Of a DNA stretch of 64,000 bases, positions 8,000 to 16,145 are shown piece after piece. Position numbers and translations under genes: made by a program. This DNA is from Eubacterium callanderi. Its GTDB lineage: Bacteria > Bacillota > Clostridia > Eubacteriales > Eubacteriaceae. The stretch is taken from contig NZ_FRBP01000001.1 of NCBI RefSeq assembly GCF_900142645.1, positions 355,754 to 419,753 on the forward strand. The letters are read 5' to 3'. The notes below the pieces were generated by a model. It was not told the origin of the DNA and ran no database searches. It saw only the letters and a program-made list of their open reading frames with translations. Each line of letters begins with the position of its first letter. Positions within the stretch are counted from its first letter, which is position 1.

Positions 8000-9883
8000 T
8001 TAAACTTCCGGAACCGGATCACCTATATTACCTTCGTCCAAAGGTTTGCCATCATCTAAAGGCAACCGGCTGTACATCGCTCTGAATTCTTCACCGGTAA
8101 TGGTGTTAACTTCCAGAAGATGCTCTGAAATCTCAACCAGCTTATCCTTTTTCTCGGTTAAAATCAAACAGGCTCTCTCAAAGGCTGTCTCGACAATATT
8201 TCTAATTTCCTTATCAATAACCGCTGCAACCTCTTCACTGTAATTGCGTGAACGTCCAAGATCTCTTCCTAAGAACACCTCGCCGCCATCGTCATGACCA
8301 AAGGTCATTGGGCCAAGATGTTCACTCATACCCCATTCTGTAACCATCTTTCTGGCAATGCTGGTGGCACGTTCAATATCGTTGGAGGCACCTGTGCAGA
8401 TATCATCAAGGGCAACTTTTTCAGCCGCACGACCGCCAAGCAGACCTGCAATTTTGTCCATCAATTTCCCTTTACTCATATGCTGGCTGTCATCACTCGG
8501 GAGCGAAATCGTGTACCCTGCAGCCATGCCGCGCGGAATGATGGAAATTTCATGAACTTCCTCTCCATTATGAAGATATTCCATAACGATAGCGTGTCCA
8601 GCTTCATGATAAGCTGTGATTTTCTGGTCTGACTCAACAACCACCTTGCTCTTCTTTTCAGGGCCTGCAATAACACGCTTAATAGCCTCTTCAAGCTCTA
8701 CCATCGTAATAACCTTAGCCTTTTTACGGGCAGTCAGCAAAGCTGCTTCATTCATTAAGTTTTCAAGATCGGCGCCAGTAAACCCTGGTGTTCCCTTGGC
8801 AATTACACCTAAATCGACAGAAGAATCCAATGGTTTATCCTTCTGATGAACCTTGAGAATTTCTTCACGGCCTTTAACATCCGGTACACCGACCAATACC
8901 TGGCGGTCAAAACGTCCTGGACGCAGTAAAGCCGGGTCAAGGATATCCGGACGGTTTGTAGCGGCAATAACAATAATTCCTTCATTAATGCCAAAACCAT
9001 CCATTTCAACCAGTAACTGGTTAAGTGTCTGTTCACGCTCGTCGTGCCCACCACCGAGGCCTGCGCCTCTATGACGGCCAACTGCGTCAATTTCATCGAT
9101 AAAGATGATACAGGGTGCACTCTTCTTTGCTGTTTCAAACAGATCTCTTACTCGTGAAGCACCAACCCCTACAAACATCTCAACAAAATCTGAACCAGAA
9201 ATGATATAGAACGGAACCCCCGCCTCACCTGCAACGGCACGCGCGAGTAAAGTCTTCCCTGTTCCCGGAGGGCCCACCAGAAGAACTCCCTTAGGAATAC
9301 GTGCTCCAAGCTTGTTATAGCGCTCAGGAGACTTTAAGAAATCAACGATTTCCTCCAGCTCTTCTTTTTCTTCATCTGCTCCCGCTACATTCGCAAAGGT
9401 AACCTTCTTATCTGCGTCGGTATGCATTCTCGCCTTGCTTTTACCGAAGGACATAACCTTTCCTCCGCCTCCGCCAGACTGGTTTGCAAACATCATAAAG
9501 AAAACAACCATCAGGATAATAATAACCGCTGAAGGAATCAAAGAGATCCACCAGGAATCCTGTGGTTTTGCAACCGTAACATTCATGTTCGGATTCTTTT
9601 CAATGTTCTGATCCGGGTTTCCTGTAATGTAGTCGCTTATTTGTTCATCAATAAGATATTGTGGCACAATGGCTTCAAAGCTGTCGCCATTCGCAAGCTT
9701 CCCTTTTACGGAAGACTGATTAATCTCTATTTCAGAAACCTGTTTTTGGTCCAAATTACTCAACAGTTCACTATATGTTAAAGTTTTAACATCAGACTGC
9801 ATTGGATTTAAAAAAGTAACTGCGACGATAATAATCAACAAAATCACTAAATAAAACCCTATCATTTTTAGATATTTATTCAA
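8000..9883 (-). CDS. ftsH: ATP-dependent zinc metalloprotease FtsH
   Basis: A 627-residue membrane-anchored AAA+ protease that degrades misfolded membrane proteins and regulators. Two transmembrane helices (about 8-25 and 115-133) flank the extracytoplasmic FtsH-ext domain. The AAA domain has Walker A GPPGTGKT (204-211), Walker B IIFIDE (259-264) and the second region of homology with RPGRFDR (321-327). The zinc protease site HEAGH is at 426-430. The tail is acidic and proline-bearing. The position after tilS and hpt is the same as in B. subtilis. The transcript ends at the strong hairpin directly downstream. All key residues are present. Confidence 0.98.
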   Translation of the reverse strand: MNKYLKMIGFYLVILLIIIVAVTFLNPMQSDVKTLTYSELLSNLDQKQVSEIEINQSSVKGKLANGDSFEAIVPQYLIDEQISDYITGNPDQNIEKNPNMNVTVAKPQDSWWISLIPSAVIIILMVVFFMMFANQSGGGGGKVMSFGKSKARMHTDADKKVTFANVAGADEEKEELEEIVDFLKSPERYNKLGARIPKGVLLVGPPGTGKTLLARAVAGEAGVPFYIISGSDFVEMFVGVGASRVRDLFETAKKSAPCIIFIDEIDAVGRHRGAGLGGGHDEREQTLNQLLVEMDGFGINEGIIVIAATNRPDILDPALLRPGRFDRQVLVGVPDVKGREEILKVHQKDKPLDSSVDLGVIAKGTPGFTGADLENLMNEAALLTARKKAKVITMVELEEAIKRVIAGPEKKSKVVVESDQKITAYHEAGHAIVMEYLHNGEEVHEISIIPRGMAAGYTISLPSDDSQHMSKGKLMDKIAGLLGGRAAEKVALDDICTGASNDIERATSIARKMVTEWGMSEHLGPMTFGHDDGGEVFLGRDLGRSRNYSEEVAAVIDKEIRNIVETAFERACLILTEKKDKLVEISEHLLEVNTITGEEFRAMYSRLPLDDGKPLDEGNIGDPVPEV

Positions 9884-9939
9884 ATTCTATCACTCCTTTC
9901 ATATAAAATAAGTCATTGAATAGTTTCTAATTTCAAATA

Positions 9940-10473
9940 TTATTTTTCTGTTTCTTTCAAAACAGCGATGTACGGCAAATTTCGATATTTTTGATCAAAG
10001 TCCATTCCATATCCGACAACAAATTCATCCGGAATGGTAAAGCCTGAGTAATCAGGTTTTATATCCGCCGCCCGGCGGTCCGGTTTGTCAAGCAGGGTAC
10101 AAACTCTGACATCGGCAGCACCTTGTTCCATAAAGAAATCCAAGATACGCTTTATGGTAAAGCCGCTGTCTACAATATCCTCTACCAGAAGCACGCTTTG
10201 GCCCTTTATCTTTTCCGATAAAAGATCATTAACCTTCACTTCTCCTGAAGTGCTGGTACGCGTTCCATAGCTGGACGCCTTGATAAAATCAATTTTGACA
10301 GGAATACTCAAGGACCTTATCAAATCAGCAAAAAATAAGATACTTCCCTTTAAGATACAGATTACCAGAAGCTCTTTGTCTGTATAATCGGATGAAATCT
10401 TTTTTCCAAGCTCGATGACTCTTTTTTCTATTGTATGCTTTTCTATCAAGATTTTTTCAAAATCAAACGCCAA
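9940..10473 (-). CDS. hpt: Hypoxanthine phosphoribosyltransferase
   Basis: A 177-residue type I phosphoribosyltransferase that converts hypoxanthine or guanine plus PRPP to IMP or GMP in purine salvage. The PRPP-binding loop VLLVEDIVDSGFTI (94-107) carries the two acidic residues. The flexible catalytic loop has SYGTRTSTSG (68-77), and the C-terminal region contains EFVVGYGMDF. The start overlaps the tilS stop by 11 bp, giving translational coupling. The tilS-hpt-ftsH order is conserved in Firmicutes; in B. subtilis, HprT and TilS together also activate ftsH transcription. Confidence 0.97.
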   Translation of the reverse strand: MAFDFEKILIEKHTIEKRVIELGKKISSDYTDKELLVICILKGSILFFADLIRSLSIPVKIDFIKASSYGTRTSTSGEVKVNDLLSEKIKGQSVLLVEDIVDSGFTIKRILDFFMEQGAADVRVCTLLDKPDRRAADIKPDYSGFTIPDEFVVGYGMDFDQKYRNLPYIAVLKETEK

Positions 10474-11875
10474 ACTTCTCTCCTATTATTTGGTATTGAA
10501 CTTTAAGAATGCTTTTGGTTTCAGAGCTTACCTGATACTCCCGGTTGATCGCATATCCCAAAATCCAGATCACTTCTGACCCCACCGCTAACAGTGGAAT
10601 TGCATTGCGCTTTTCACGCTCAACCTTTCGATCAATGAAATAATCTTTTATCTTTTTTTTACCTGCTATGCCGACAGGATTAAAATAATCACCTGGACGA
10701 CGATTTCTCAAATATAGCTTTCCTCTTATTTTACCATAATCAAAATATTTTTCACTATGATTTTTTAATTCTTTTGATTTTTTTATGGAATCATCGGAAA
10801 TCACCGTCAATTTGATCCACAAACCTTCTTTTGAAAAATAATACGCTTTATCTGGCAGCAATTCATAGCAGCCAATTTCTGGTACAACAGCCTTTTTTTC
10901 TTCTATCCAAAAAAGCTCATATCGCCTGACAGCCTGCATACCATGCGGTAAATGAAGCTCCCAGACAGTCTTTTCAGATAAAAGCTGCTCTTTAACACAT
11001 AGGATATGATTGTACTCTATTTCTTTTAAACTACCCTTAAACTGGAAAACCATCTGACGAAGAAGTTCTTTCTGAAGAAGCGGAACCTGTAACCGCCACA
11101 TTTCTAAATTAAGATATACCCGATTACTTTTTTTTGTAATCATATATGTACTCAACTCAGCAATAGAATTTTGCAAAAACTGTTCATACTCATGTGCAAG
11201 CATGGCAAATTCTGATAAATGCTCTTCAACCCTTGGATTGATCTCCCTGAGCATCGGAATAATTTCCAATCTTAACTTATTTCGAGTAACATCCGTTTCA
11301 AAATTACTATTATCGGTCCGATAGTGCAGACCATTTTTTTGGCAATAAGAAATAACCGTCTTTTTATCCACACACAGTAATGGGCGGATTATGTTGCTTT
11401 CTCCCTTTGTTTCAGAAAGCATTCCTGCCACTCCTTTTACACCGGTGCCTCGAATCAGACGCATTAAAACTGTTTCTGCCTGATCATCAAGATGATGCCC
11501 TAAAGCCAGTTTATTATACGCTTCCGAGCTTTGAAGTTCTTTAAAAAAAGCATATCTTGCTTCTCTTCCAGCCTCTTCAAGCGAAATTTTATTCTTTTTT
11601 GCCAACTGAATAACATCTACAGATTTATCATAAAGTAAAACAGACTGCTTAATGCAGAATTCTTTTACAAAAGCATGATCTTCTTCTGCCGCCTTCCCCC
11701 TGATCTCATGGTTCAAATGTGCGGCTGCAATTTCAACATTCAAAACCCCTTGATACTTTTTCAAAAAATACAACAAGGCCAGCGAATCAGCTCCACCGGA
11801 TACTCCGATTAGAATGCGATCGCCGGCCATTATCAGTCCGTTATCAGAAATGTATTGTAAAAGCTTTTCTTCCAT
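10463..11875 (-). CDS. tilS: tRNA(Ile)-lysidine synthetase TilS
   Basis: A 470-residue N-type ATP pyrophosphatase that changes C34 of the CAU-anticodon tRNA-Ile2 to lysidine, switching it from Met to Ile. The PP-loop ISVSGG-type motif appears as GVSGGADSLAL (24-34). HLNHEIRG (about 53-60), GHHLDDQAETVLMRLIRGTG and the C-terminal RNA-binding domain ending near 460 (RRPGDYFNPVG...KKIKDYF) are all present. It follows the tRNA cluster closely and shares its promoter. The ATG at 11875 has only a weak ribosome site, so expression may be modest. The five tRNAs upstream do not include tRNA-Ile2; its substrate must be encoded elsewhere. Confidence 0.96.
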   Translation of the reverse strand: MEEKLLQYISDNGLIMAGDRILIGVSGGADSLALLYFLKKYQGVLNVEIAAAHLNHEIRGKAAEEDHAFVKEFCIKQSVLLYDKSVDVIQLAKKNKISLEEAGREARYAFFKELQSSEAYNKLALGHHLDDQAETVLMRLIRGTGVKGVAGMLSETKGESNIIRPLLCVDKKTVISYCQKNGLHYRTDNSNFETDVTRNKLRLEIIPMLREINPRVEEHLSEFAMLAHEYEQFLQNSIAELSTYMITKKSNRVYLNLEMWRLQVPLLQKELLRQMVFQFKGSLKEIEYNHILCVKEQLLSEKTVWELHLPHGMQAVRRYELFWIEEKKAVVPEIGCYELLPDKAYYFSKEGLWIKLTVISDDSIKKSKELKNHSEKYFDYGKIRGKLYLRNRRPGDYFNPVGIAGKKKIKDYFIDRKVEREKRNAIPLLAVGSEVIWILGYAINREYQVSSETKSILKVQYQIIGEKFGV

Positions 11876-11923
11876 GACAATTTAACGCTCATCTCAAAGT
11901 TCAATTAATTCTGAATAAAAAAA

Positions 11924-11999
11924 TGGTGGTCGCTATAGGGCTCGAACCTATGACCCCCTGCTTGTAAGGCAGGTGCTCTCCCAGCTGAGCTAAGCGACC
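11924..11999 (-). tRNA. tRNA-Val (TAC)
   Basis: Cloverleaf of 76 nt with encoded CCA. Acceptor GGTCGCT pairs with AGCGACC; the anticodon loop CTTACAA sits on a CCTGC/GCAGG stem; the T-loop is TTCGAGC. Last gene of the five-tRNA cluster, just ahead of tilS. Confidence 0.97.
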
Positions 12000-12036
12000 A
12001 CATACAAAATTAAGATATTAACTTTTCAAAACAAAA

Positions 12037-12111
12037 TGGTGACCCCTGGGGGATTCGAACCCCCGTAACCGCCGTGAAAGGGCGGTGTCTTAACCGCTTG
12101 ACCAAGGGGCC
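12037..12111 (-). tRNA. tRNA-Glu (TTC)
   Basis: 75 nt including CCA. Acceptor GGCCCCT pairs with AGGGGTC (one G-U pair). The anticodon loop is CTTTCAC on a CCGCC/GGCGG stem, and the T-loop is TTCGAAT. Confidence 0.97.
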
Positions 12112-12144
12112 GGAACTAATTCTAACATCTTGTTATTAAATTAA

Positions 12145-12221
12145 TGGTAGCGGCGAACGGAGTCGAACCGCTGACACTACGGGTATGAACCGTATGCTCT
12201 AGCCAACTGAGCTACGCCGCC
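12145..12221 (-). tRNA. tRNA-Met (CAT), elongator type
   Basis: 77 nt including CCA, with anticodon loop TTCATAC on a TACGG/CCGTA stem. The body closely resembles the elongator tRNA-Met of B. subtilis, including GGCTAGAGC and the 3' end CGCCGCTACCA. It is therefore read as Met and not as the TilS substrate tRNA-Ile2, which also has CAT before modification. The first pair is G-U. Confidence 0.9.
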
Positions 12222-12235
12222 ATAATTTAAAAATT

Positions 12236-12312
<77 letters not shown>

Positions 12313-12347
12313 ACAATATAATAGACGCATTCGCGTCTTACAAATGA

Positions 12348-12436
12348 TGGTGCCGGAGATCGGAATCGAACCGATACGATCGAAAAGGATCGCAGGATTT
12401 TAAGTCCTGTGCGTCTGCCAGTTCCGCCACTCCGGC
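12348..12436 (-). tRNA. tRNA-Leu (TAA)
   Basis: 89 nt including CCA, a class II tRNA with a long variable arm (GATCCTTTTCGATC). Acceptor GCCGGAG pairs with CTCCGGC, and the anticodon loop is CTTAAAA. First gene of the cluster. Confidence 0.97.
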
Positions 12437-12473
12437 ACTCAGTGTGGCTGCCTCATTTCTGAGGACAAGTGTT

Positions 12474-12502
12474 ATTATACAGTCTGCGAAACTTAATGTC
12501 AA
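12474..12502 (-). promoter_or_regulatory. Perfect-consensus promoter of the tRNA-tilS-hpt-ftsH transcript
   Basis: TTGACA (12497-12502) and TATAAT (12474-12479) with a 17-bp spacer on the minus strand: all 12 consensus positions are matched. It lies about 40 bp before tRNA-Leu, as expected for a stable-RNA promoter. A small CCTCA/TGAGG hairpin follows in the leader. Confidence 0.9.
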
Positions 12503-12525
12503 CACTTTTTTAATTTTTTTTTCGT

Positions 12526-13479
12526 TTATTTTTCATTCGCAAAAAAACGGCTGTATGCTGCGCCTTCCAGATTATCATAGTCACAGACAACAAACGAATC
12601 TTTTCCGGTAACCGTCAAAATATTATCGAGGATGCTGGTACCCGCGATGATGATATCTGCCCGCTTTGCTTCCAGTCCAACGATCTGGCGGCGTTCATCA
12701 ATTGTTTTTGACGAAAGGTTCTGGATAATTGTTTCAAGCTCTGCCTTGGTGACAATGCTCTGATGCACCTGTTCGCTGTCATAAATTTTCAATTTCTGTT
12801 TGATTGTGGATACTGTTGTCGCTGTTCCTCCAATACCAATGAGTTTATAAGGCTTATAGCCTTCATAATCAGCAAGCGCTTTCTCAAGCGCTTCAGCAGC
12901 ATTTTGATTTAATTGATTCAGTTCTTCCGCTTCGGGGGGATCATTCTCAATAAAAGCTTCTGTGGAACGGACGCTACCAATATTCAGACTTTTCATTTTC
13001 ATGAGATCTCGGCCTTTACCGTATATCAGCTCTGTGCTTCCGCCGCCAATATCAAAAATAAGCAGACCCTCGTCAAAACATTGTGATACGCCCATAAAGC
13101 CATATTCTGCCTCTTTTTCACCTGAAATAATCTCTACCTTCATTCCAAGTTTTTGTAGGGCCATATCAATAAATTCCGAAGAATTTTCAGCATCCCGGAG
13201 CGCACTTGTACCAAAAATAAACATTTCCTTAACTTCATAATCTTCAGCGATGCTCTTGTACTCTTCCAAAGCCTCGATATTTCGCTTGATCGCATCTGGG
13301 TGAAGGCGTTTTGTCTTATTAACACCCTGACCCATCCGGGTATATCGGACTGACTTATTGACACGAAAGAGCTGCCCCTTTTTATCTTTTCTAAATATCA
13401 GCATCCTCGTTGAATTTGTTCCGATATCAATCACTGCTCGATTGATTTTAGGTTGTTTAGGTACACTTGATTCACTCAT
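12526..13479 (-). CDS. ppx: Ppx/GppA family exopolyphosphatase
   Basis: A 317-residue ASKHA-fold phosphatase of the Ppx/GppA family, which releases phosphate from polyphosphate or converts pppGpp to ppGpp. The phosphate-1 motif is VIDIGTNSTRMLIF (16-29) and the second is FDIGGGSTEL (142-151). IGIGGTATTVST and the C-terminal IIAGTSIL follow. It is short: only the two-domain core is present, without the HD-like C-terminal extension of E. coli Ppx. Its ATG overlaps the divIC stop by 4 bp, so translation is coupled. Whether polyphosphate or pppGpp is the main substrate cannot be told from sequence. Confidence 0.92.
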   Translation of the reverse strand: MSESSVPKQPKINRAVIDIGTNSTRMLIFRKDKKGQLFRVNKSVRYTRMGQGVNKTKRLHPDAIKRNIEALEEYKSIAEDYEVKEMFIFGTSALRDAENSSEFIDMALQKLGMKVEIISGEKEAEYGFMGVSQCFDEGLLIFDIGGGSTELIYGKGRDLMKMKSLNIGSVRSTEAFIENDPPEAEELNQLNQNAAEALEKALADYEGYKPYKLIGIGGTATTVSTIKQKLKIYDSEQVHQSIVTKAELETIIQNLSSKTIDERRQIVGLEAKRADIIIAGTSILDNILTVTGKDSFVVCDYDNLEGAAYSRFFANEK

Positions 13480-13943
13480 TCGTTTTCCTCACTTTGCTGC
13501 TCATCGCTATTGGAATTATCCTGACTGCTTTCGTCAGTTGTTGGTGTCGGCTGTTCTGCTGGCTGCCCGCTATTATTCTGTCCGTTATTATCTTTGCCCT
13601 CTACAGGCACTACAATCTTTTCATCTGGATAATAAAGTCCCAAATATTTTCGTGCAATGAGTTCTATGTAATTTTTTGTTCCAATTTGCTTAATATCTTC
13701 ATCCAGCTGTTTGCTTTTCTTTTCCGCCTCATCCAGCTTGGATTGAATATCTGCCTTTTGAGCGTTAAGCTGATGAATTTTCATGGCATTGGTTCCAAAC
13801 AGGGTCCCGACAAAGATCAAAAGCACCAGTGTCACAATAATTGTTCCCATTTTAGGCTTAAAGCGCCTGCGCAGGCCATTTTTTTTCTTTTCTGCCACTG
13901 TTTTTTCACCACCTGTTTTTTTATTTATTGTAACACAATCCAT
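13476..13943 (-). CDS. divIC: Septum formation initiator family protein (DivIC/FtsB-like)
   Basis: A 155-residue bitopic protein: a basic cytoplasmic N-terminus (about 1-30, KKKNGLRRRFKPK), one transmembrane helix (about 34-52, GTIIVTLVLLIFVGTLFG), a coiled coil (about 55-90) and the conserved YIELIARKYLGLYYPDEKI segment. The tail from about 120 is a low-complexity Gln/Asn/Ser/Glu stretch. DivIC partners FtsL and DivIB in the divisome. Its place between rqcP and ppx corresponds to yabO-(yabP-yabQ)-divIC in B. subtilis, but without yabP and yabQ. Confidence 0.88.
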   Translation of the reverse strand: MDCVTINKKTGGEKTVAEKKKNGLRRRFKPKMGTIIVTLVLLIFVGTLFGTNAMKIHQLNAQKADIQSKLDEAEKKSKQLDEDIKQIGTKNYIELIARKYLGLYYPDEKIVVPVEGKDNNGQNNSGQPAEQPTPTTDESSQDNSNSDEQQSEENE

Positions 13944-13987
13944 TTCATTCAGCTATTATAACCTATAAAACACAGTCAATTCTTAAT

Positions 13988-14227
13988 CTAAAGCTCCCTG
14001 TACATTTCTGTTGCTTTATCCTTAGGCGCATGTTCTAACAGCTCCAAAACCTCAATTTTCTGTTCTCCATCACCGTATGCTATTGTGAGAATGTCCCCCA
14101 CCTTCAGACGGCTTCCAGGCTTGGCTTCTTTTCCATTGATCATGATCCGCCCTCCATCACATGCAGCTTTTCCCACGGTACGTCGTTTAATTAAACGGGC
14201 ATTTTTTAAAAATTTATCAACTCGCAT
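13988..14227 (-). CDS. rqcP: S4-domain RNA-binding protein RqcP (YabO-like)
   Basis: A 79-residue protein that is essentially one S4 RNA-binding domain: MRVDKFLKNARLIKRRTVG is followed by GGRIMINGKEAKPGSRLKVGD (residues 25-45). YabO/RqcP works with RqcH in ribosome-associated quality control, binding the peptidyl-tRNA of stalled large subunits so that alanine tails are added. The conserved neighbourhood (mazG upstream, divIC downstream) supports the assignment over other S4 proteins. Only about 20 bp separate its start from the hup terminator, so it must be expressed by read-through or from within hup. Confidence 0.9.
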   Translation of the reverse strand: MRVDKFLKNARLIKRRTVGKAACDGGRIMINGKEAKPGSRLKVGDILTIAYGDGEQKIEVLELLEHAPKDKATEMYREL

Positions 14228-14247
14228 TGGTTTTCCTTTCTGAAAAT

Positions 14248-14279
14248 CAAAAGAGCCGGAGCAATATTGCTCCGGCTCT
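14248..14279 (-). terminator. Terminator after hup, inside the hup-rqcP-divIC-ppx series
   Basis: A perfect 13-bp stem (AGAGCCGGAGCAA with its complement, 2-nt centre), followed on the minus strand by TTTTGATTTTC. It is strong, yet no room remains for a separate promoter before rqcP 20 bp further on. Confidence 0.9.
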
Positions 14280-14287
14280 CCCTTTGA

Positions 14288-14563
14288 TTATTTGTTTAAT
14301 TCGTCCTTAAATGCTTTTCCCGCTTTAAATGCTGGAGCTTTTGAAGCAGCAATTTCAATTGGTTCTTTGGTTCTTGGATTTAAACCGGTTCTAGCAGCTC
14401 TTTCACGAACATCAAAAGTACCGAAACCTACCAGAGCAACTTTGTCGCCGTCCTTTAAGGCGTCAACAACGGTATCCATAAAAGCACCTAAAGCTTTTTC
14501 TGAGTCCTTTTTAGATAATCCCGATTTTTCTGCCATAGCGGCAATTAATTCTGATTTGTTCAT
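14288..14563 (-). CDS. hup: DNA-binding protein HU
   Basis: A 91-residue histone-like nucleoid protein: dimerising helices (1-40), GFGTF (46-50), the DNA-grasping beta arm RAARTGLNPRTKEPIEI with the intercalating proline region (about 55-72), and the C-terminal FKAGKAFKDELN. It bends and compacts DNA without strict sequence preference. An AGGAGG-type site precedes the ATG. It has its own promoter (14615-14644) and its own terminator, consistent with much higher expression than its operon neighbours. The mazG-hup-yabO arrangement is common in Clostridia. Confidence 0.97.
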   Translation of the reverse strand: MNKSELIAAMAEKSGLSKKDSEKALGAFMDTVVDALKDGDKVALVGFGTFDVRERAARTGLNPRTKEPIEIAASKAPAFKAGKAFKDELNK

Positions 14564-14614
14564 TCTTATCCCTCCGTAAAGTGTGATCTTTATGTTTTAA
14601 TTTTTATGATTATT

Positions 14615-14644
14615 ATTATAATCACGTTTCGCTAAAAAATACAA
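14615..14644 (-). promoter_or_regulatory. hup promoter
   Basis: TTGTAT (14639-14644) and TATAAT (14615-14620) lie 18 bp apart on the minus strand. The -35 box is inside an AT-rich inverted repeat (GCTAAAAATACA and TGTATTTTTTAGC, about 14631-14665) that could be a weak mazG terminator or an operator. Confidence 0.7.
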
Positions 14645-14672
14645 GCATTTTCTGTATTTTTAGCTAAAAACC

Positions 14673-16130
14673 TTAGTTTTTTAAGGATTTCACCAGTTGC
14701 CACAGTTGTTCAAGGCCATCAAGATCGTAATCAAGCATACTTTTTTGTTCATTTAGGGTAATTTTTTCCATTTCTTTGAAACGCATAATAAACTTTTGAG
14801 TCGCTTTGCGCAATGCAATTTCCGGCTGGATTTTCGCCAGACGAACAACATTGACAACCGCAAACAGCAGATCCCCCAGTTCCTCTTCCAATTTATCTGG
14901 ACATTTTTTTAAAATTTCCACTCTTACTTCTTGTTCTTCCTCAGCAACTTTTTTCAATGCGTCCAAAGGACCTTCCCAATCAAACCCTACCTTAGCTGCC
15001 TTGGACTGAACCTTACAGGCCTCCATCAAAGCAGTAAACGCTTTTGGAATACGTTCCATTTCATCTGAAATGGTTTGTGTCTGCTTTTCTGTTTTTTTAA
15101 TCTCATCCCAATTAGACAGGACCTTTTCAGTTGAAATCTCCTCAGTCGCCATAAAAACGTGGGGATGGCGGCGCACCATTTTTTGGTTGATTCCCTCCAG
15201 AACATCATTGAATGTAAAAAGTCCTTCTTCTCTGCCAAGCTGTGCGTGAAATACAATCTGAAAAAGCAGATCTCCCAATTCCTCAATAAGATTCTCTGTA
15301 TCCTCTGTTTCAATGGCATCCATTACTTCGTAGGTTTCTTCCAGTAAATATGCTTTGAGGCTCTCATGTGTTTGTTTTCTGTCCCATGGGCAGCCTTCTG
15401 GACTTCTGAGAATTCCCATAATTTCAAGTAACTTTTGGTAGCTTCTTAAATCATTTTTATCTGGCGGGATATAGAGCGTCGTCAGATGGTTGATTTCCTC
15501 AACCCAGTCCATCTGGCACAAAGGAACCTCTTTAATGAGCTCCTGTCCTGGAATACCTGCATTTATAAGTAAAACAACGGGATAATCGTCTGGATAATAA
15601 TCGAGCAGAGAAAGCTTAACCTCTGAGGCCATATGGCGGTTAAAAACCTGAGTAACCAAATTGCCCATGGTCTTATCTGGAATTTGTTCATTCATTTCAA
15701 AGGCATCAATGATCTTCAGCCCATTAACCGGATCTTCTTTCAATGCCGTCATAGAAATATCAACAAAACTTACTCCCGAATAAATCTGATAGCTTATGTC
15801 CTTTTCCTGACACTTACGCATCAAATTAATCACACTTTGTTCTCCAAACAATGGATTTCCAGGAACCGCATAGATTAGCGGCTGACCTGCCTCTGCTTTT
15901 TTAACGAGCTGTTCCGCGATGCTTTCATAAACATCCTCAAAGCACTCACAGTCTTCATACAATACATCAAAGCTGCAATATTCTATTCCACGTTTCTCCA
16001 GCTCTTTGACCACTGGATGGACCGCCGTTCTGAAATAATTTTTATTTTCATTTTGAAGCAACTCCAGTGTTTCTACAGTCAGCTGGCCAAAGGAACCTGG
16101 TCCCAGACCGACAATACTAATTTGCGACAT
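14673..16130 (-). CDS. mazG: Tetrapyrrole methylase-like / MazG pyrophosphohydrolase fusion
   Basis: A 485-residue fusion like B. subtilis YabN. The N-terminal 225 residues resemble the tetrapyrrole (corrin/porphyrin) methylase fold: VGLGPGSFGQLTVETLELL, a YAVPGNPLFGEQSV loop and the SYQIYSGVSF strand. The remainder is a full-length MazG with two repeated helical units, each with an EELGDLLFQIVF-type metal motif (near 280 and 400), and CPWDRKQTHESLK at about 250. MazG hydrolyses nucleoside triphosphates to monophosphates and pyrophosphate, a house-cleaning role. The methylase half's substrate is unknown. It follows the flippase gene by 15 bp, as yabM-yabN in Bacillus. Confidence 0.93.
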   Translation of the reverse strand: MSQISIVGLGPGSFGQLTVETLELLQNENKNYFRTAVHPVVKELEKRGIEYCSFDVLYEDCECFEDVYESIAEQLVKKAEAGQPLIYAVPGNPLFGEQSVINLMRKCQEKDISYQIYSGVSFVDISMTALKEDPVNGLKIIDAFEMNEQIPDKTMGNLVTQVFNRHMASEVKLSLLDYYPDDYPVVLLINAGIPGQELIKEVPLCQMDWVEEINHLTTLYIPPDKNDLRSYQKLLEIMGILRSPEGCPWDRKQTHESLKAYLLEETYEVMDAIETEDTENLIEELGDLLFQIVFHAQLGREEGLFTFNDVLEGINQKMVRRHPHVFMATEEISTEKVLSNWDEIKKTEKQTQTISDEMERIPKAFTALMEACKVQSKAAKVGFDWEGPLDALKKVAEEEQEVRVEILKKCPDKLEEELGDLLFAVVNVVRLAKIQPEIALRKATQKFIMRFKEMEKITLNEQKSMLDYDLDGLEQLWQLVKSLKN

Positions 16131-16145
16131 AATTTCTCCTCTATC

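Noticed and set aside
12145..12221. Possible tRNA-Ile2 (CAT), the TilS substrate next to tilS
   Set aside because: The sequence matches elongator tRNA-Met of Bacillus closely, so it is not the lysidine-modified tRNA-Ile.
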